Shown here: positions 9,514-18,494 of the stretch, one piece after another
Layout: each line of letters begins with the position of its first letter
Numbering within the stretch: position 1 is the first letter of the stretch
DNA from: SAR202 cluster bacterium bin22
GTDB taxonomy: Bacteria > Chloroflexota > Dehalococcoidia > Lucifugimonadales > UBA3495
NCBI GenBank assembly: GCA_002238505.1
Contig: MPMM01000001.1
Coordinates: 868,001-932,000, forward strand
DNA length: 64,000 nt
Reading direction: 5' to 3'
Notes under the pieces: model-generated
What the model was told of the DNA's origin: nothing
Databases searched by the model: none
Seen by the model: only the letters and a program-made list of their open reading frames with translations
Made by a program: the position numbers and the translations under genes

Positions 9514-11640
9514 CTATGCCTGGAAGACGGCCAGCGCGTCCACGGCCCGAACTCCCTGGCCCTCGGGCAGCACCATGAGGGGATTGATGTCCAGTTCTGA
9601 GAGTGTTCCTTCCAACTGGGCACCCATATGGGAAATCTGCACCAGGACATCGGCAAGGGCATCCACATCGGCGGGTGCAGAACCCCGGAATCCCTTAAGG
9701 ATGCGGGAGCCCTTAACCTGGTCGATCATTTCCAGGGCCTCCGACCGGGTAACGGGACACTGGCGAAGTGCGACGTCATTGTAAACTTCCACCATCACGC
9801 CGCCGGTACCGAAAAGAAGTACCGGTCCCAATTGCTCGTCATATGACACCCCGGCGATGACCTCTACGCCGCCGGAAACCATCTCCTGCACCAGGACACC
9901 GTTGATGCTGGCGCCAGGAGCGGCCTGGCTGGCACTTGACATAATTTGATCGTAGGCTGCACGAACCTGGGTTTCGTCAGACAAGTCAAGCCGGATAACG
10001 CCGGCTTCCGTTTTGTGGAGGATTTCCGGTGAATCTACCTTCAAGGCCACCGGGTAACCAATTTCGCCGGCCGCCTTCACTGCAGCATCTGCATCGCCAG
10101 CAACAATCTCTCTTGCGGTTGACACCTTCCAGGCGCCAATCAATTGTTTGCTTTCGCTCTCCGAGAAGGCAACACGTCCCTGGCTCTTCATACTGGATAT
10201 AACGCTCTCCTGGGAGGCTGAGATGGCCGGGGTTTCACCGAAACCCTCGGAAAGGCGCTGGTCGCGCCACCGGTGGTATCCAAGCAACGAACTTATTCCG
10301 AGAGCGAGCTTGTCCGGAACGTAAAAGACCGGGATCTGGGCCCCTTTCAGCATGGACAGGCCGTCGGTAGCCGAACGGGTGCCGGTCCACAGGAAGGCCA
10401 GGCCTCTTTCGCTGGTGTCGCGCTGGGCGATTACCTGTGCAGCCTGGGCGTCGGAGCCGGCACTGGCCACCACGAGGGTGCCGATATGGGGCTGCTCGCT
10501 CATATGCCGCATAATCTCAGGGAAGGAGTCGCTGTTGGCGAAGCCGGTGACATCGGAGGGGTTGGCCGCCCAGCCAAAACCCTGCAGCACGTCGTTGATG
10601 CCGTCCCGAGCTTCATCGGTCAGCGGCGGAAGGTCCAGGCCAGCCTGGCCACACATATCGGCGGTAAGAGAGCTGATTCCGCCGGAATGGGAAACAACTG
10701 CTACTCCATGCTGGGACGGCCTACCCGTGTGGGCCAGTAACTGGGAGACTTCAAGCAATTCATCGTAGTCCTGGACCCGGGTAATTCCATACTGGGCAAA
10801 TATCTCGTCGTAGAGGGCATCGGAGCCGGTGAGCGCCGCGGTGTGAGAGCGGGCGGCGCGAGAACCCAGATCCGAGCGGCCGATCTTTATCAGAACGATG
10901 GGTTTGCCCCGCTCGGCGGCCAGCTTGGCGAGCTCGATGAGTTTTCGGGCGTCCTTGAAGCCTTCAATGAAGCCGGCGATTACCTTGACGGAATCCTGGT
11001 CCAGCAGATATCGGGCGAAGTCGCAGAAGTCCAGGTCTGCTTCATTTCCAGTGGATATGATGTGGCTCAGACCTATGCCTTCCTCCACAGCGCGGGTGAG
11101 GAAGGGACCGAAAGCTGAGGCCCCGCTCTGGCATACCAGGCCGATGGGCCCAGTTAAGCCATCTGAGCCTCGAGAAGATGCGGATGGCCAGATATCAGCA
11201 TGCACGTTGGCGACTCCCAGGCAGTTGGGACCACAAATGCGAAGTCCGGACTCCCTGGCGAAGGCGCCAACTTCGCCCTGAAGGTCGCGGCGGTCATCCA
11301 AATCTCTTTCGGAAAAGCCGGCGGAAATTACGATGGCGGACCTGGCGCCCTTTTCGCGGCTTTCCTGGAGAACATTCAGGACCTGGTGGTAGGGAACGAC
11401 GATGCCAACAAGATCAGGCGCCTCGGGCAGGTCGGACACGCTGGGATAGGACTGAACACCCATGATTTCGTCGTAACGGGGGTTGACCGGGTAGATATTG
11501 ACCCGGTCTTTGGCCTTCAGCATGGCGTTGAGGAAGCGGCCACCGTACTGCATACGCGGCGTGGCGCCCACTACGGCCACGGACTTGGGGTTGAGCATGC
11601 TATCAATTGACGCTAACTGGGCATCGGTCCAGGTTGGCAT
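9514..11640 (-). CDS. ADP-forming acyl-CoA synthetase (acetate--CoA ligase family)
   Basis: 708 residues with the single-chain architecture of NDP-forming acyl-CoA synthetases. An N-terminal CoA-binding Rossmann domain (SVAVVGATPRMQYGGRFLNA) comes first, then succinyl-CoA-synthetase-like domains, and a C-terminal ATP-grasp domain (GYPVALKVDSPEILHKTEAG). The phosphohistidine motif RSHTAALTGSD is present (His266), so the enzyme looks active. It interconverts an acyl-CoA, ADP and phosphate with the acid, CoA and ATP; the acyl group is not predictable. A GTG four codons upstream (11652) is possible, but the ATG at 11640 has GAGGA 5 nt before it. Upstream lies a repeat-rich gap, so it is probably a single-gene unit. 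Confidence 0.88.
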   Translation of the reverse strand: MPTWTDAQLASIDSMLNPKSVAVVGATPRMQYGGRFLNAMLKAKDRVNIYPVNPRYDEIMGVQSYPSVSDLPEAPDLVGIVVPYHQVLNVLQESREKGARSAIVISAGFSERDLDDRRDLQGEVGAFARESGLRICGPNCLGVANVHADIWPSASSRGSDGLTGPIGLVCQSGASAFGPFLTRAVEEGIGLSHIISTGNEADLDFCDFARYLLDQDSVKVIAGFIEGFKDARKLIELAKLAAERGKPIVLIKIGRSDLGSRAARSHTAALTGSDALYDEIFAQYGITRVQDYDELLEVSQLLAHTGRPSQHGVAVVSHSGGISSLTADMCGQAGLDLPPLTDEARDGINDVLQGFGWAANPSDVTGFANSDSFPEIMRHMSEQPHIGTLVVASAGSDAQAAQVIAQRDTSERGLAFLWTGTRSATDGLSMLKGAQIPVFYVPDKLALGISSLLGYHRWRDQRLSEGFGETPAISASQESVISSMKSQGRVAFSESESKQLIGAWKVSTAREIVAGDADAAVKAAGEIGYPVALKVDSPEILHKTEAGVIRLDLSDETQVRAAYDQIMSSASQAAPGASINGVLVQEMVSGGVEVIAGVSYDEQLGPVLLFGTGGVMVEVYNDVALRQCPVTRSEALEMIDQVKGSRILKGFRGSAPADVDALADVLVQISHMGAQLEGTLSELDINPLMVLPEGQGVRAVDALAVFQA

Positions 11641-11808
11641 GAGAATCCTCACTCAGCAAATGTATTGGTTGACATAATTTCGCGGGTATTGCGGACGCCG
11701 CCAGACGGCAATGGAAATATACCGAAAATTGGCGGGCCAAACAATCGGCGATTCCCGTGGGTACGGGCGATGTGTAGCAGTCATGCAGGCCTGTCGCATT
11801 GAGGGTAA

Positions 11809-12158
11809 GGGGCAATTTTGTTTTCTCCAGTTATTTCCTTTCATTTCTTGCCATTTTGTATCTGCAGATGGGGACGGGGTGACAGGGTCGGAGTTTCAGC
11901 AATTCTCTGTTGTTTGTAACTGTAATCGCTTGGAAAAATCGACCGGTGACAGGCCGTGACGGGGAATTACGGCGATGGAGGGACCGGGGCAATTTTGTTT
12001 TCTCCAGTTATTTCCTTTCATTTCTTGCCATTTTGTATCTGCAGATGGGGACGGGGTGACAGGGTCGGAGTTTCAGCAATTCTCCGTTGTTTGTATCTGT
12101 CATTGCTTGGAAAAATCGACCGGTGACAGGCCGTGACGGGGAATTACGGCGATGGAGG
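11809..12158. repeat. 177-bp tandem duplication (two copies, about 98% identical)
   Basis: Copy 1 (11809-11981) and copy 2 (11986-12158) share the same 173-bp sequence, beginning GGGGCAATTTTGTTTTCTCC and ending GGAATTACGGCGATGGAGG, with four mismatches. They are offset by exactly 177 bp. No convincing gene is encoded; short reading frames run through it without ribosome-binding sites or codon bias. The near identity suggests a recent duplication in the gap upstream of the acyl-CoA synthetase gene. Confidence 0.9.
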
Positions 12159-12472
12159 AACACATGCTCCCCAGGGCATTGAGGCCTCGTCACCTATGGT
12201 TGGGACTATCAGCTTAACGAGATATGAACAGGCTGGTTAAGACATCTGGTTCCCCCAAGGGTTGGCTCGTTGGAAGGGGCGTATTGGGACCCGCGCCTAC
12301 GAGGGCACTGAACGCCGGCAGGTATGCCCGAACGAGCCACTTAACTATAGATGTTAGACAAGGGATTCGCGGAGTGTCGAGGGGCAAGTGTCAGGGGGTG
12401 AGAGCCTTTCGATAATGAGGGTGGAGGCTCTTCCACCTGTTCGCCCTGAGTTTGTGGGTGGACAGCAGGGGT
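12159..12472. other. Intergenic stretch with no recognised gene
   Basis: No gene is supported here. The only structure I see is a 9-bp inverted repeat (TGGCTCGTT at 12263-12271 and AACGAGCCA at 12331-12339) and a 6-bp hairpin near 12420-12440. A short open frame starting at 12224 shows no family resemblance. It may be a relic region between the two repeat blocks. Confidence 0.4.
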
Positions 12473-12769
12473 GGTTCGACAAGCTCACCACGAACGGGCT
12501 GGCACAGTCACCGCGAGCGGCCTGGCAGGCTTAACTCGGTGGTTCGACAAGCTCACTACGAACGGTTCGACACGGTCAACGGGAACGGTTCGGCAGGTTT
12601 ACCACGGTGGTTCGACAAGCTCACCACGAACGGTTCGACACGGTCGCCGGGAACGGTTCGGCAGGTTTACCACGGTGGTTCGACAAGCTCACCACGAACG
12701 GTTCGATATGGTCACCGCGAACGGGCTGGCAGGCTTACCTCGGTGGTTCGACAAGCTCACCACGAACGG
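12473..12769. repeat. Five-copy 68-bp tandem repeat with a 25-nt core
   Basis: The 25-nt core starting GGTTCGACAAGCTCAC and ending ACGAACGG recurs at 12473, 12541, 12609, 12677 and 12745, a strict 68-bp period. The 43-bp intervals are themselves related (for example CGGTC followed by GGGAACGGTTCGGCAGG), so this is a tandem array and not CRISPR. The core carries a GTTCG/CGAAC inverted repeat. Similar 'TTCGACAAGCTCACCACGAA' elements are known as dispersed intergenic repeats in several bacterial groups, where open frames through them give spurious 'VRQAHHER' proteins. Confidence 0.92.
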
Positions 12770-12854
12770 TATGCAGGGCTCGCCACGAACGGTTGCCGAG
12801 ACTGCCCAACGACAATCCATAGCGGGGATTTTCTCCTGACAAATGCCAGGCTCC

Positions 12855-12891
12855 CCACCCGCCCCTTTTCATGAAGACAAGGGCGGGTGGG
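12855..12891. terminator. Hairpin downstream of the ThDP enzyme gene
   Basis: CCCACCCGCCCC pairs with GGGCGGGTGGG across a loop of about 13 nt, 43 bp beyond the end of the minus-strand gene at 12934. It is strongly GC-rich but without a clear T-tract, so it could be a terminator or an mRNA-stabilising hairpin. Confidence 0.5.
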
Positions 12892-12933
12892 ATGCGCTGG
12901 CACTATTAGGTACTGCCACTATCAGTATGGATC

Positions 12934-14652
12934 CTAGGTCTCCCCGGCGGTTCTGAGGTCGGCTCGCCAATCGTCGGGAGAGGGGCCGCGGTCGATCAAG
13001 ACGTCGATCACCGAGGGCAGCCCGGATGCCTGGGCGTCGCGAAGGGCGCCGGGGAGGTCGCGAGAGTCGCTGACCTGAACGCCAAAGCACCCAAATCCCC
13101 TGGCAACTGCCGCGTTGTCGGTCTCTACAAACTCGGAAGCGATACGACGGCCCTCAGGTTGATGGTGGCGGACCATGCCCAGCGCCCCATCGTTAAAAAC
13201 AATGCAAATCAACGGGAGGTCATACTGCATGGCCGTGGACAGGGCGTTGACCGTCATCATATAGCCGCCGTCACCGGTTACCCCGACTACCGGCCTGTCC
13301 CGGTAAACCAGCTTGAGGCCCACGGCGGCGGGAAGTCCCCAACCCATGCCGGCCGTGCCACCCGGGGCGAAGAAGGTATTGGCCTGGGCGGACTGGTAGA
13401 AATGGGCCATCCAGGTGCGGTTATTGCCGGCGTCCAGGGCGTAAACGGTGTTGTCGGGCATATTTTCCCTCAGCAGAGCAACCAGACGCTGAGGCATGAC
13501 GGGAGAGGAGTCGGCGCGCATAGCGGGGTCATCGTAATAACCGGCCTCGCTTTTGCGGCCGGGCAGGCTGTCACTCCACTCCTGCCGGTTTGCTGCGGTT
13601 GACTGGGCGACGTCCTGGGAGGCATCGACCAACTGAGTAAGGATACTGCCGGCATCGCCGATCAGGCCCAGTTCCACGGGGAAGGTCCATCCGGCATTTC
13701 GGTCGTCGATGTCAATCTGGATGATGCGCTGCCGGTGGGGGTCGAAGACGTGGGGGCGTTCCCTGACAGTGTCCTGGGGACTGAGCTTGGCGCCCACTAT
13801 TATTACGGTATCGGCGTCGCCCACAGCCTGGTTGGCAGCCTCCTGGCCGTAAACGCCGGCCATGCCCAGGGCAAGGGGATGGGTTTCGGCAATGGCGCTC
13901 TTGCCCTTGTAGCTGGTGGCAACGGGGGCTCCCCACATTTCAGCCAGTTGCAGCAACTGGGCATGGGCCTTGCCCTGGTGGACACCGTTACCGGCCATTA
14001 TGACGGGACGCCTGGACGAAGAGAGGATTTCGATAGCCTTCTCAATGTCCTGGAGGGCGCTCTGAGGCTTGGCCGTATTCAGATAGCCCGAAGTGTGGTG
14101 AATAAAGGGAGGCGACTCCACGTCTACCTCTCCCGAGATGGAGGAAGAGCGCATGACCACGGCCGCAGGTCCGGGCCGGCCGCTGGTGGCATGCTTGATG
14201 GCCAACTGGGTGCCCAAGGCGGCCTCCTTGGGACTGGTGGCGAGAGTAGTGTACTTGGTCATGGCCTTCATAATGGTGGGGAGGTCGATGCTGCCGTATT
14301 CGCCGGCTCCAGACTGGTTGGCGGGATGCTGGGCGGAACCACCGTCGGATGTATCGGTCAAGACCAGCATGGGCGAGCTGCTGAGCATGGATTCCATAAT
14401 GCCGAAGCTGGCGTTGGAACCGATGAAGAGGCCCTGCCCCATTACGACGGCGGGCTTGCCAGTGGCGCGGGCGTAGGCGTCGGCCATGATGGCAGCGGTC
14501 TGCTCGTGGCGGCAGAGGATGGCTTTGACGCGGTCCTCTTTACCCACCAGCAGGTTATAAATCTGGCCCGTACCGCCGCCTGGAATACCGAAAACATACT
14601 CAATTCCAGCTTCTTCAAGGAACTGGACAATCAACTCTTGAGCTTGTGGCAT
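12934..14652 (-). CDS. Thiamine-diphosphate-dependent enzyme, acetolactate synthase-like
   Basis: 572 residues with the three-domain acetolactate-synthase fold. The N-terminal Pyr domain has the catalytic glutamate in CRHEQTAAIMADAYARATG (Glu50), the middle domain has RRPVIMAGNGVHQGKAHAQL, and the C-terminal PP domain has GDGGYMMTVNALSTAMQYDL followed by the downstream Asn/Asp (CIVFNDGALG). It should bind ThDP and magnesium. No regulatory subunit or other ilv gene is adjacent, so it may be a decarboxylase or carboligase with another substrate (glyoxylate, benzoylformate or sulfoacetaldehyde types are alternatives). The start ATG at 14652 follows GGAGG with a 4-nt spacer. It is a single-gene unit divergent from the formamidase gene. 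Confidence 0.85.
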   Translation of the reverse strand: MPQAQELIVQFLEEAGIEYVFGIPGGGTGQIYNLLVGKEDRVKAILCRHEQTAAIMADAYARATGKPAVVMGQGLFIGSNASFGIMESMLSSSPMLVLTDTSDGGSAQHPANQSGAGEYGSIDLPTIMKAMTKYTTLATSPKEAALGTQLAIKHATSGRPGPAAVVMRSSSISGEVDVESPPFIHHTSGYLNTAKPQSALQDIEKAIEILSSSRRPVIMAGNGVHQGKAHAQLLQLAEMWGAPVATSYKGKSAIAETHPLALGMAGVYGQEAANQAVGDADTVIIVGAKLSPQDTVRERPHVFDPHRQRIIQIDIDDRNAGWTFPVELGLIGDAGSILTQLVDASQDVAQSTAANRQEWSDSLPGRKSEAGYYDDPAMRADSSPVMPQRLVALLRENMPDNTVYALDAGNNRTWMAHFYQSAQANTFFAPGGTAGMGWGLPAAVGLKLVYRDRPVVGVTGDGGYMMTVNALSTAMQYDLPLICIVFNDGALGMVRHHQPEGRRIASEFVETDNAAVARGFGCFGVQVSDSRDLPGALRDAQASGLPSVIDVLIDRGPSPDDWRADLRTAGET

Positions 14653-14938
14653 GGGACCTCCGTGGTTTCAGGATTGCCTGTGGCTGGTCAGGGCAAGCAG
14701 CACTGCACCGCGATTCCATACAATTAGTGGGAAGCCCGCCCTTTGGCAGATTGGGGGGATGATAACCCTGGCCCCAGAGAGGGTCAAGGTTGATAGGTGG
14801 GGGGCAAGCGGGGAACCCAAGGGCCGACAACGGGCATCTTAGAGCGGTCTTGGGCCAAAGGGGGGACTCAGCTCTGCTCCTACATCGGCCTGAATGTACC
14901 CCTCCCGTTGGGCATGGTTGTTCCAGGAGTTTCCGGCG

Positions 14939-14967
14939 TTGACCGAAGGGTGAACGGCCCATAGAAT
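14939..14967 (+). promoter_or_regulatory. Promoter for the acetamidase/formamidase gene
   Basis: TTGACC (14939-14944), a 17-bp spacer and TAGAAT (14962-14967) place a transcription start about 33 nt upstream of the ATG at 15007. The rest of the 354-bp divergent gap (14653-14938) shows nothing I can name. Confidence 0.5.
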
Positions 14968-15006
14968 CTGACCATCTTGAAGCCCTTAACATAAGGCGGT
15001 GCCATC

Positions 15007-16119
15007 ATGCAGAGCGTGGAAATCGACCGCAGCAAGAGATTGAAGGAAGAACCGGCAAAGGGGCACAACCGGTGGCACCCGGACATTCCCCCCATTCTGG
15101 AAGTGGAGGAAGGGGAAGAAGTGGTGCTGGAGACCAGGGATGCATCCGATTGCCAGGTTAAGCCAGGCATGACCGTCCAGGATATGGAAGGGTTTGATGC
15201 CAAGGTTGCTCACCCGCTGACAGGACCGGTGTACGTGAAGGGCGCGGAGCCCGGGGATCTGCTGGAGATAGAGTATCTTGAAATAATCGCGCAGCCCAAC
15301 GGCTGGACACGCAACCGGCCAGGGGCGGGTTTCCTAAGAGACATTTTCACTGAACCCTACCTGGCCCACTGGGAGATCAAGGACGGCTGGGCCACGTCTC
15401 CGCAGATCCCGGGGGTGCGCATAATTGATGGTTCCTTCATGGGTACGGCAGGCATTGCGCCCTCCCACGCCCAGTTGCAGGCGTGGACGGAAAGGGAGGC
15501 AGACCTGGTGCGGCGAGGGGGAACGGCAGCGCCACCAGACCCGGAGGACGCCATTCCCACCGGGGGCAGCATTGCCGAGACGGGCTTGCGAACCTTGCCG
15601 CCCCGGGAGAACTGCGGAAACGTGGACGCCAAGCAATTGACCAAGGGGTCCCGACTGCTCATTCCAGTAAACGTGGAGGGAGCGTTGTACTCAACCGGTG
15701 ACGGCCACTTCGCCCAGGGGGATTCGGAGTGCTGCATCACTGCCATTGAAATGGGAGCAACTGCAGGTGTCAGGTTTCGGTTGTTGAAGGGAGAGGCCGC
15801 TCGGCACAACATCCGGTTTCCACGGTACGCTCACCCAGGATATTTTCTGCCGCCCGAGTGGGCGGCACCGCGAAACTTCATAGCTACCATGGGCATGCCG
15901 ATCAGGGACGATGGAACACAGGAGGGGGAGGACTACCTGACGCTGGCGGCAAGGAATGCGCTGATAAACATGATTGAGCTGCTGCAGGAGCGGGGATGGA
16001 GCAAGGAGCAGGCTTACATTATTTGCAGCGTTGCGGTGGACCTGAAGATCAGCAACATTGTGGACCTGCCCAACGTTACCGTTTCGGCATTCCTGCCGGA
16101 GGACATTTTTCAGGTGTAA
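15007..16119 (+). CDS. Acetamidase/formamidase family protein
   Basis: 370 residues, matching the FmdA/AmdA family (formamidase and acetamidase, releasing ammonia from short amides). Typical features are an N-terminal strand-rich domain with WHPDIPPILEVEEGEEVVLE, PGDLLEIEYLEI, then HAQLQAW, the conserved NCGNVDAKQLTKGSRLLIPV and GDGHFAQGDSECCITAIEM. The latter two blocks include acidic and His residues that line the active site in characterised members. It is followed by a strong terminator and preceded by its own promoter, so it is monocistronic. Its context gives no clue whether the substrate is formamide, acetamide or a larger amide. Confidence 0.88.
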   Translation: MQSVEIDRSKRLKEEPAKGHNRWHPDIPPILEVEEGEEVVLETRDASDCQVKPGMTVQDMEGFDAKVAHPLTGPVYVKGAEPGDLLEIEYLEIIAQPNGWTRNRPGAGFLRDIFTEPYLAHWEIKDGWATSPQIPGVRIIDGSFMGTAGIAPSHAQLQAWTEREADLVRRGGTAAPPDPEDAIPTGGSIAETGLRTLPPRENCGNVDAKQLTKGSRLLIPVNVEGALYSTGDGHFAQGDSECCITAIEMGATAGVRFRLLKGEAARHNIRFPRYAHPGYFLPPEWAAPRNFIATMGMPIRDDGTQEGEDYLTLAARNALINMIELLQERGWSKEQAYIICSVAVDLKISNIVDLPNVTVSAFLPEDIFQV

Positions 16120-16323
16120 CGGAATGAGTCCGAAAGTATAAAGGTAAACATAAATGTAGTGTTTTGCGCCAGGAAGGCCAGAGAGGCCGTTTACGGGGTA
16201 AAGAGGTAGTGGGAGCCCCGACTATGTCGCATTTCAAGGCTCAGAACGAGGCGCAGAGCACTCAAGAATTGACATAAATATAAACTTGTTCAAAAACCTA
16301 GCCTGCCAGGGACCCCAACAATA

Positions 16324-16353
16324 AAGCCGTCCGCTCAATGAGTCGGACGGCTT
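16324..16353 (+). terminator. Rho-independent terminator
   Basis: AAGCCGTCCG and CGGACGGCTT form a perfect 10-bp stem followed by TCTTATTTG. It lies 205 bp after the formamidase gene. The gap 16120-16454 otherwise contains only AT-rich sequence with a TTGACA at 16270 that has no obvious gene to serve. Confidence 0.8.
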
Positions 16354-16454
16354 CTTATTTGTGGTTGCTCTGTTGGACAACCCATCTCATCACATCCACC
16401 ACCACGGCACATCTGAAGCCAGGAACTCCGGCGACATGCCAAACCGGAGAGGGA

Positions 16455-16679
16455 CTAACTAACGCGTTTGACCTCCAGGGTCTCACCTGGGGCGAGGGCG
16501 ACGCGGCGGACGCTGATCCCAAGCTTTAGCAGCCAGTACCCGAGTGTAGCCTTGCTGACACCCAGTTCCTCGGCAGTACTCGAGAGTCCCCGCTCATTAA
16601 CCATCTCAGGGAGCAACTTTTCCAGGGGGCGCTGGTGTTCCTTTTCTACACGCTGCATCAGTTTAGTCTTGCGGGCCAT
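16455..16679 (-). CDS. Small helix-turn-helix protein
   Basis: 74 residues. The middle segment LSSTAEELGVSKATLGYWLL is a clear helix-turn-helix, preceded by a basic amphipathic helix (RKTKLMQRVEKEHQRPLEKL) and followed by a short basic tail. It is probably a DNA-binding regulator of the small orphan HTH type common in Chloroflexota; no target is known. The start is well supported: GAGGAGGAG lies 4 nt before the ATG at 16679. A GTAC-N6-GTAC palindrome about 50 bp upstream could be its own operator. The gene stands alone between long intergenic stretches. Confidence 0.75.
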   Translation of the reverse strand: MARKTKLMQRVEKEHQRPLEKLLPEMVNERGLSSTAEELGVSKATLGYWLLKLGISVRRVALAPGETLEVKRVS

Positions 16680-16725
16680 GGTACTCCTCCTCAGTTAGCG
16701 GTGAAATAGTGCTGAGTGCTAAGAT

Positions 16726-16739
16726 GTACCAAATTGTAC
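16726..16739. promoter_or_regulatory. GTAC-N6-GTAC palindrome upstream of the HTH gene
   Basis: GTACCAAATTGTAC lies 47-60 bp upstream of the ATG at 16679, where a promoter would be expected. It is a candidate autoregulatory operator. The remaining gap up to 17218 contains an 8-bp inverted repeat (GATGTAAC at 17019-17026, GTTACATC at 17048-17055) but no gene I can support. Confidence 0.35.
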
Positions 16740-17218
16740 TGACTGTTCCGGCAAAAGTCAATACATTGCTATTTCTATTTTTAAACTTTTTTAAGAAATA
16801 TCTGGAACGCAAAATAGATACGAATTTTGGTGCTTTCGGGGGCTGAAGGGCTTGGCCAGGGGCAAAAGGGGCTTTAAATCGGCTCTCAGAGCGTCGAGAA
16901 ATCTTGAAGGCAGGCGAAATTCTGGGGACTAGAACGGGTTGCCGAGGTACACGGCGTTGCGAGGCGGGATATCTTCAGTCCACGGCTACTTCACCGGTGA
17001 CTTAATGGACTACATGAGGATGTAACGATGATGCGGGGAGTGTTGGGGTTACATCGGCGGTGCATGCCATGATGCAACTCGGCGGATGACCGGGTAGTAG
17101 GGACTAAAGATCAGGACTATGCGTCGTTGCAGCGTGCTGGGGTTGGGCATGCGTTCCCCGGACGATTTGTAAGAAATGCAGGGAACGGGAACGGGGGAAG
17201 AACCTGGTTAGCTCATTT

Positions 17219-17350
17219 CATTGGCCATGCACCGGCACTCGGTGGTTTAGTCATTGCCCTTACACCGGGACCAGGCAGTTCAATCATTGGTTTTACGCCG
17301 GCGCCAGGTGGTTTGATCATTGGGCTTGCTCAGGTCCCATGTGGTTTGAC
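17219..17350. repeat. Four-copy degenerate 33-bp tandem repeat
   Basis: Units begin CATTGG or CATTGC at 17219, 17252, 17285 and 17318, an exact 33-bp period, each ending with a variant of GGTGGTTTGAT. In one plus-strand frame (codons from 17220) each unit encodes an 11-residue repeat of the form IG-x-TP-x-PGG-L-I. That frame runs 98 bp into the downstream dehydratase gene, so an intact protein is unlikely. It lies just upstream of the dehydratase start. Confidence 0.8.
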
Positions 17351-17433
17351 CCGCAGATTTCCCTTTGCTAGGCTGGCCCTGCTGAACGAGGAATACTCTT
17401 ACTGGACCCACTCAACGAAGATAGCGAGGAAGA

Positions 17434-18411
17434 ATGATCCAGCCACCTACCCTCAGGGATGTTTACGAAGCCAGGAAGACCATTGCGCCGTACCTGGCAA
17501 GGACACCTTTACATTATTCGGCAGGGCTTAGCCAGATTTTTGAAGCGGATGTCTATTTGAAGCACGAAGAATACCATCCCCTGGGCGCTTTCAAGGGAAG
17601 GGGAGGCATAAATCTATTGGCGCACCTCAGCGAAGAGGAGCGAAGCCGGGGGGTTATTACTGCATCCACCGGTAATCACGGACAATCCATAGCTAATGCA
17701 TGTCGAGTGTTTGGGTCCAGGGCCCTGATAGCTTTGCCAGCAAAGGATCCGAACCCTCTAAAGGTTGCCGCGATGGAAGCGCTGGGGGGAGAGCTGGTCT
17801 TCTACGGCGATAGCTTTGACGAAGCCAAAGCCCATGCGGAACGCCTGGCCCGAGAGGAGGGATACCGCTACGTGCACCCCACCGACGAACCCCTGCTGAT
17901 AGCGGGAGTGGGCACGCAGGCGCTGGAAATAATAGAGGACCTGCCCGACGTGGAAGTAATGTATCTGCCCCTGGGCGGCGGCAGCGGAGTAGCGGGGGCC
18001 TGCGTTGTAGCCAACGCAGTCAATCCGGATATAAGGGTGAGGGCCGTGCAATCGGAAACTGCGCCGGCCGGCTATATGTCGTGGCAGCAGGGCCAACTGG
18101 TCCAGGCCTCGATGAGCACCTTCGCCGAAGGCATCGCAACCATGAGCGGGTACGAACTACCCCAGCGGATCATTCGGCACATACTGGACGACTTCGTCCT
18201 GGTCAGCGACGATGAACTGCGGTACGCCATGGGGATGCTGGTGGAGAAGGCCCACACCCTGTCGGAAGGGGCGGGAGCGGCGGCCACGGCGGGGGCTTTC
18301 AAACAGCGGGAAAGCCTGAAGGGCCGCAAGATTTCGATCACGGTCAGCGGCGCAAACACGACAGCGGCACACCTGGAGGCAGCACTAGAAGTGTACCGGC
18401 AGTCCCAATAA
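17434..18411 (+). CDS. Threonine/serine dehydratase-like PLP enzyme
   Basis: 325 residues of the fold-type II PLP family (threonine ammonia-lyase, serine racemase/dehydratase). The Schiff-base lysine is in HPLGAFKGRGG (Lys about 52), the substrate loop is ASTGNHGQSIANACRVFG, and the phosphate-binding glycine loop is LPLGGGSGVAGA. It has only the catalytic domain and no C-terminal ACT regulatory domain, so it is more like the catabolic TdcB or serine dehydratase type than IlvA. The reaction would be L-threonine to 2-oxobutanoate and ammonia, or the serine equivalent. GAGGA lies just before the ATG at 17434. It is convergent with the AIR-synthase-related gene. Confidence 0.85.
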   Translation: MIQPPTLRDVYEARKTIAPYLARTPLHYSAGLSQIFEADVYLKHEEYHPLGAFKGRGGINLLAHLSEEERSRGVITASTGNHGQSIANACRVFGSRALIALPAKDPNPLKVAAMEALGGELVFYGDSFDEAKAHAERLAREEGYRYVHPTDEPLLIAGVGTQALEIIEDLPDVEVMYLPLGGGSGVAGACVVANAVNPDIRVRAVQSETAPAGYMSWQQGQLVQASMSTFAEGIATMSGYELPQRIIRHILDDFVLVSDDELRYAMGMLVEKAHTLSEGAGAAATAGAFKQRESLKGRKISITVSGANTTAAHLEAALEVYRQSQ

Positions 18412-18494
18412 ATGTAATAAAAGTATATCTGAATAAAGGCGTTTGATGAACAATAATGTACTACGTCACAGTTTGAACTCCCGGAATGTACTAA

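Noticed and set aside
12473..12769. CRISPR array
   Set aside because: The intervals between the 25-nt cores are related to each other, the period is constant at 68 bp as in a simple tandem repeat, and there are no cas genes.
12452..12874. Overlapping plus-strand reading frames through the 68-bp array (VRQAHHER-type proteins)
   Set aside because: They consist of the DNA repeat itself in three frames, with no ribosome-binding site and no independent homology; this is a known source of false genes.
17127..17531. A 134-residue protein containing the 11-residue repeat
   Set aside because: It begins at TTG without a ribosome-binding site and overlaps the first 98 bp of a clear PLP enzyme gene in another frame. 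The repeat is kept as a repeat feature.
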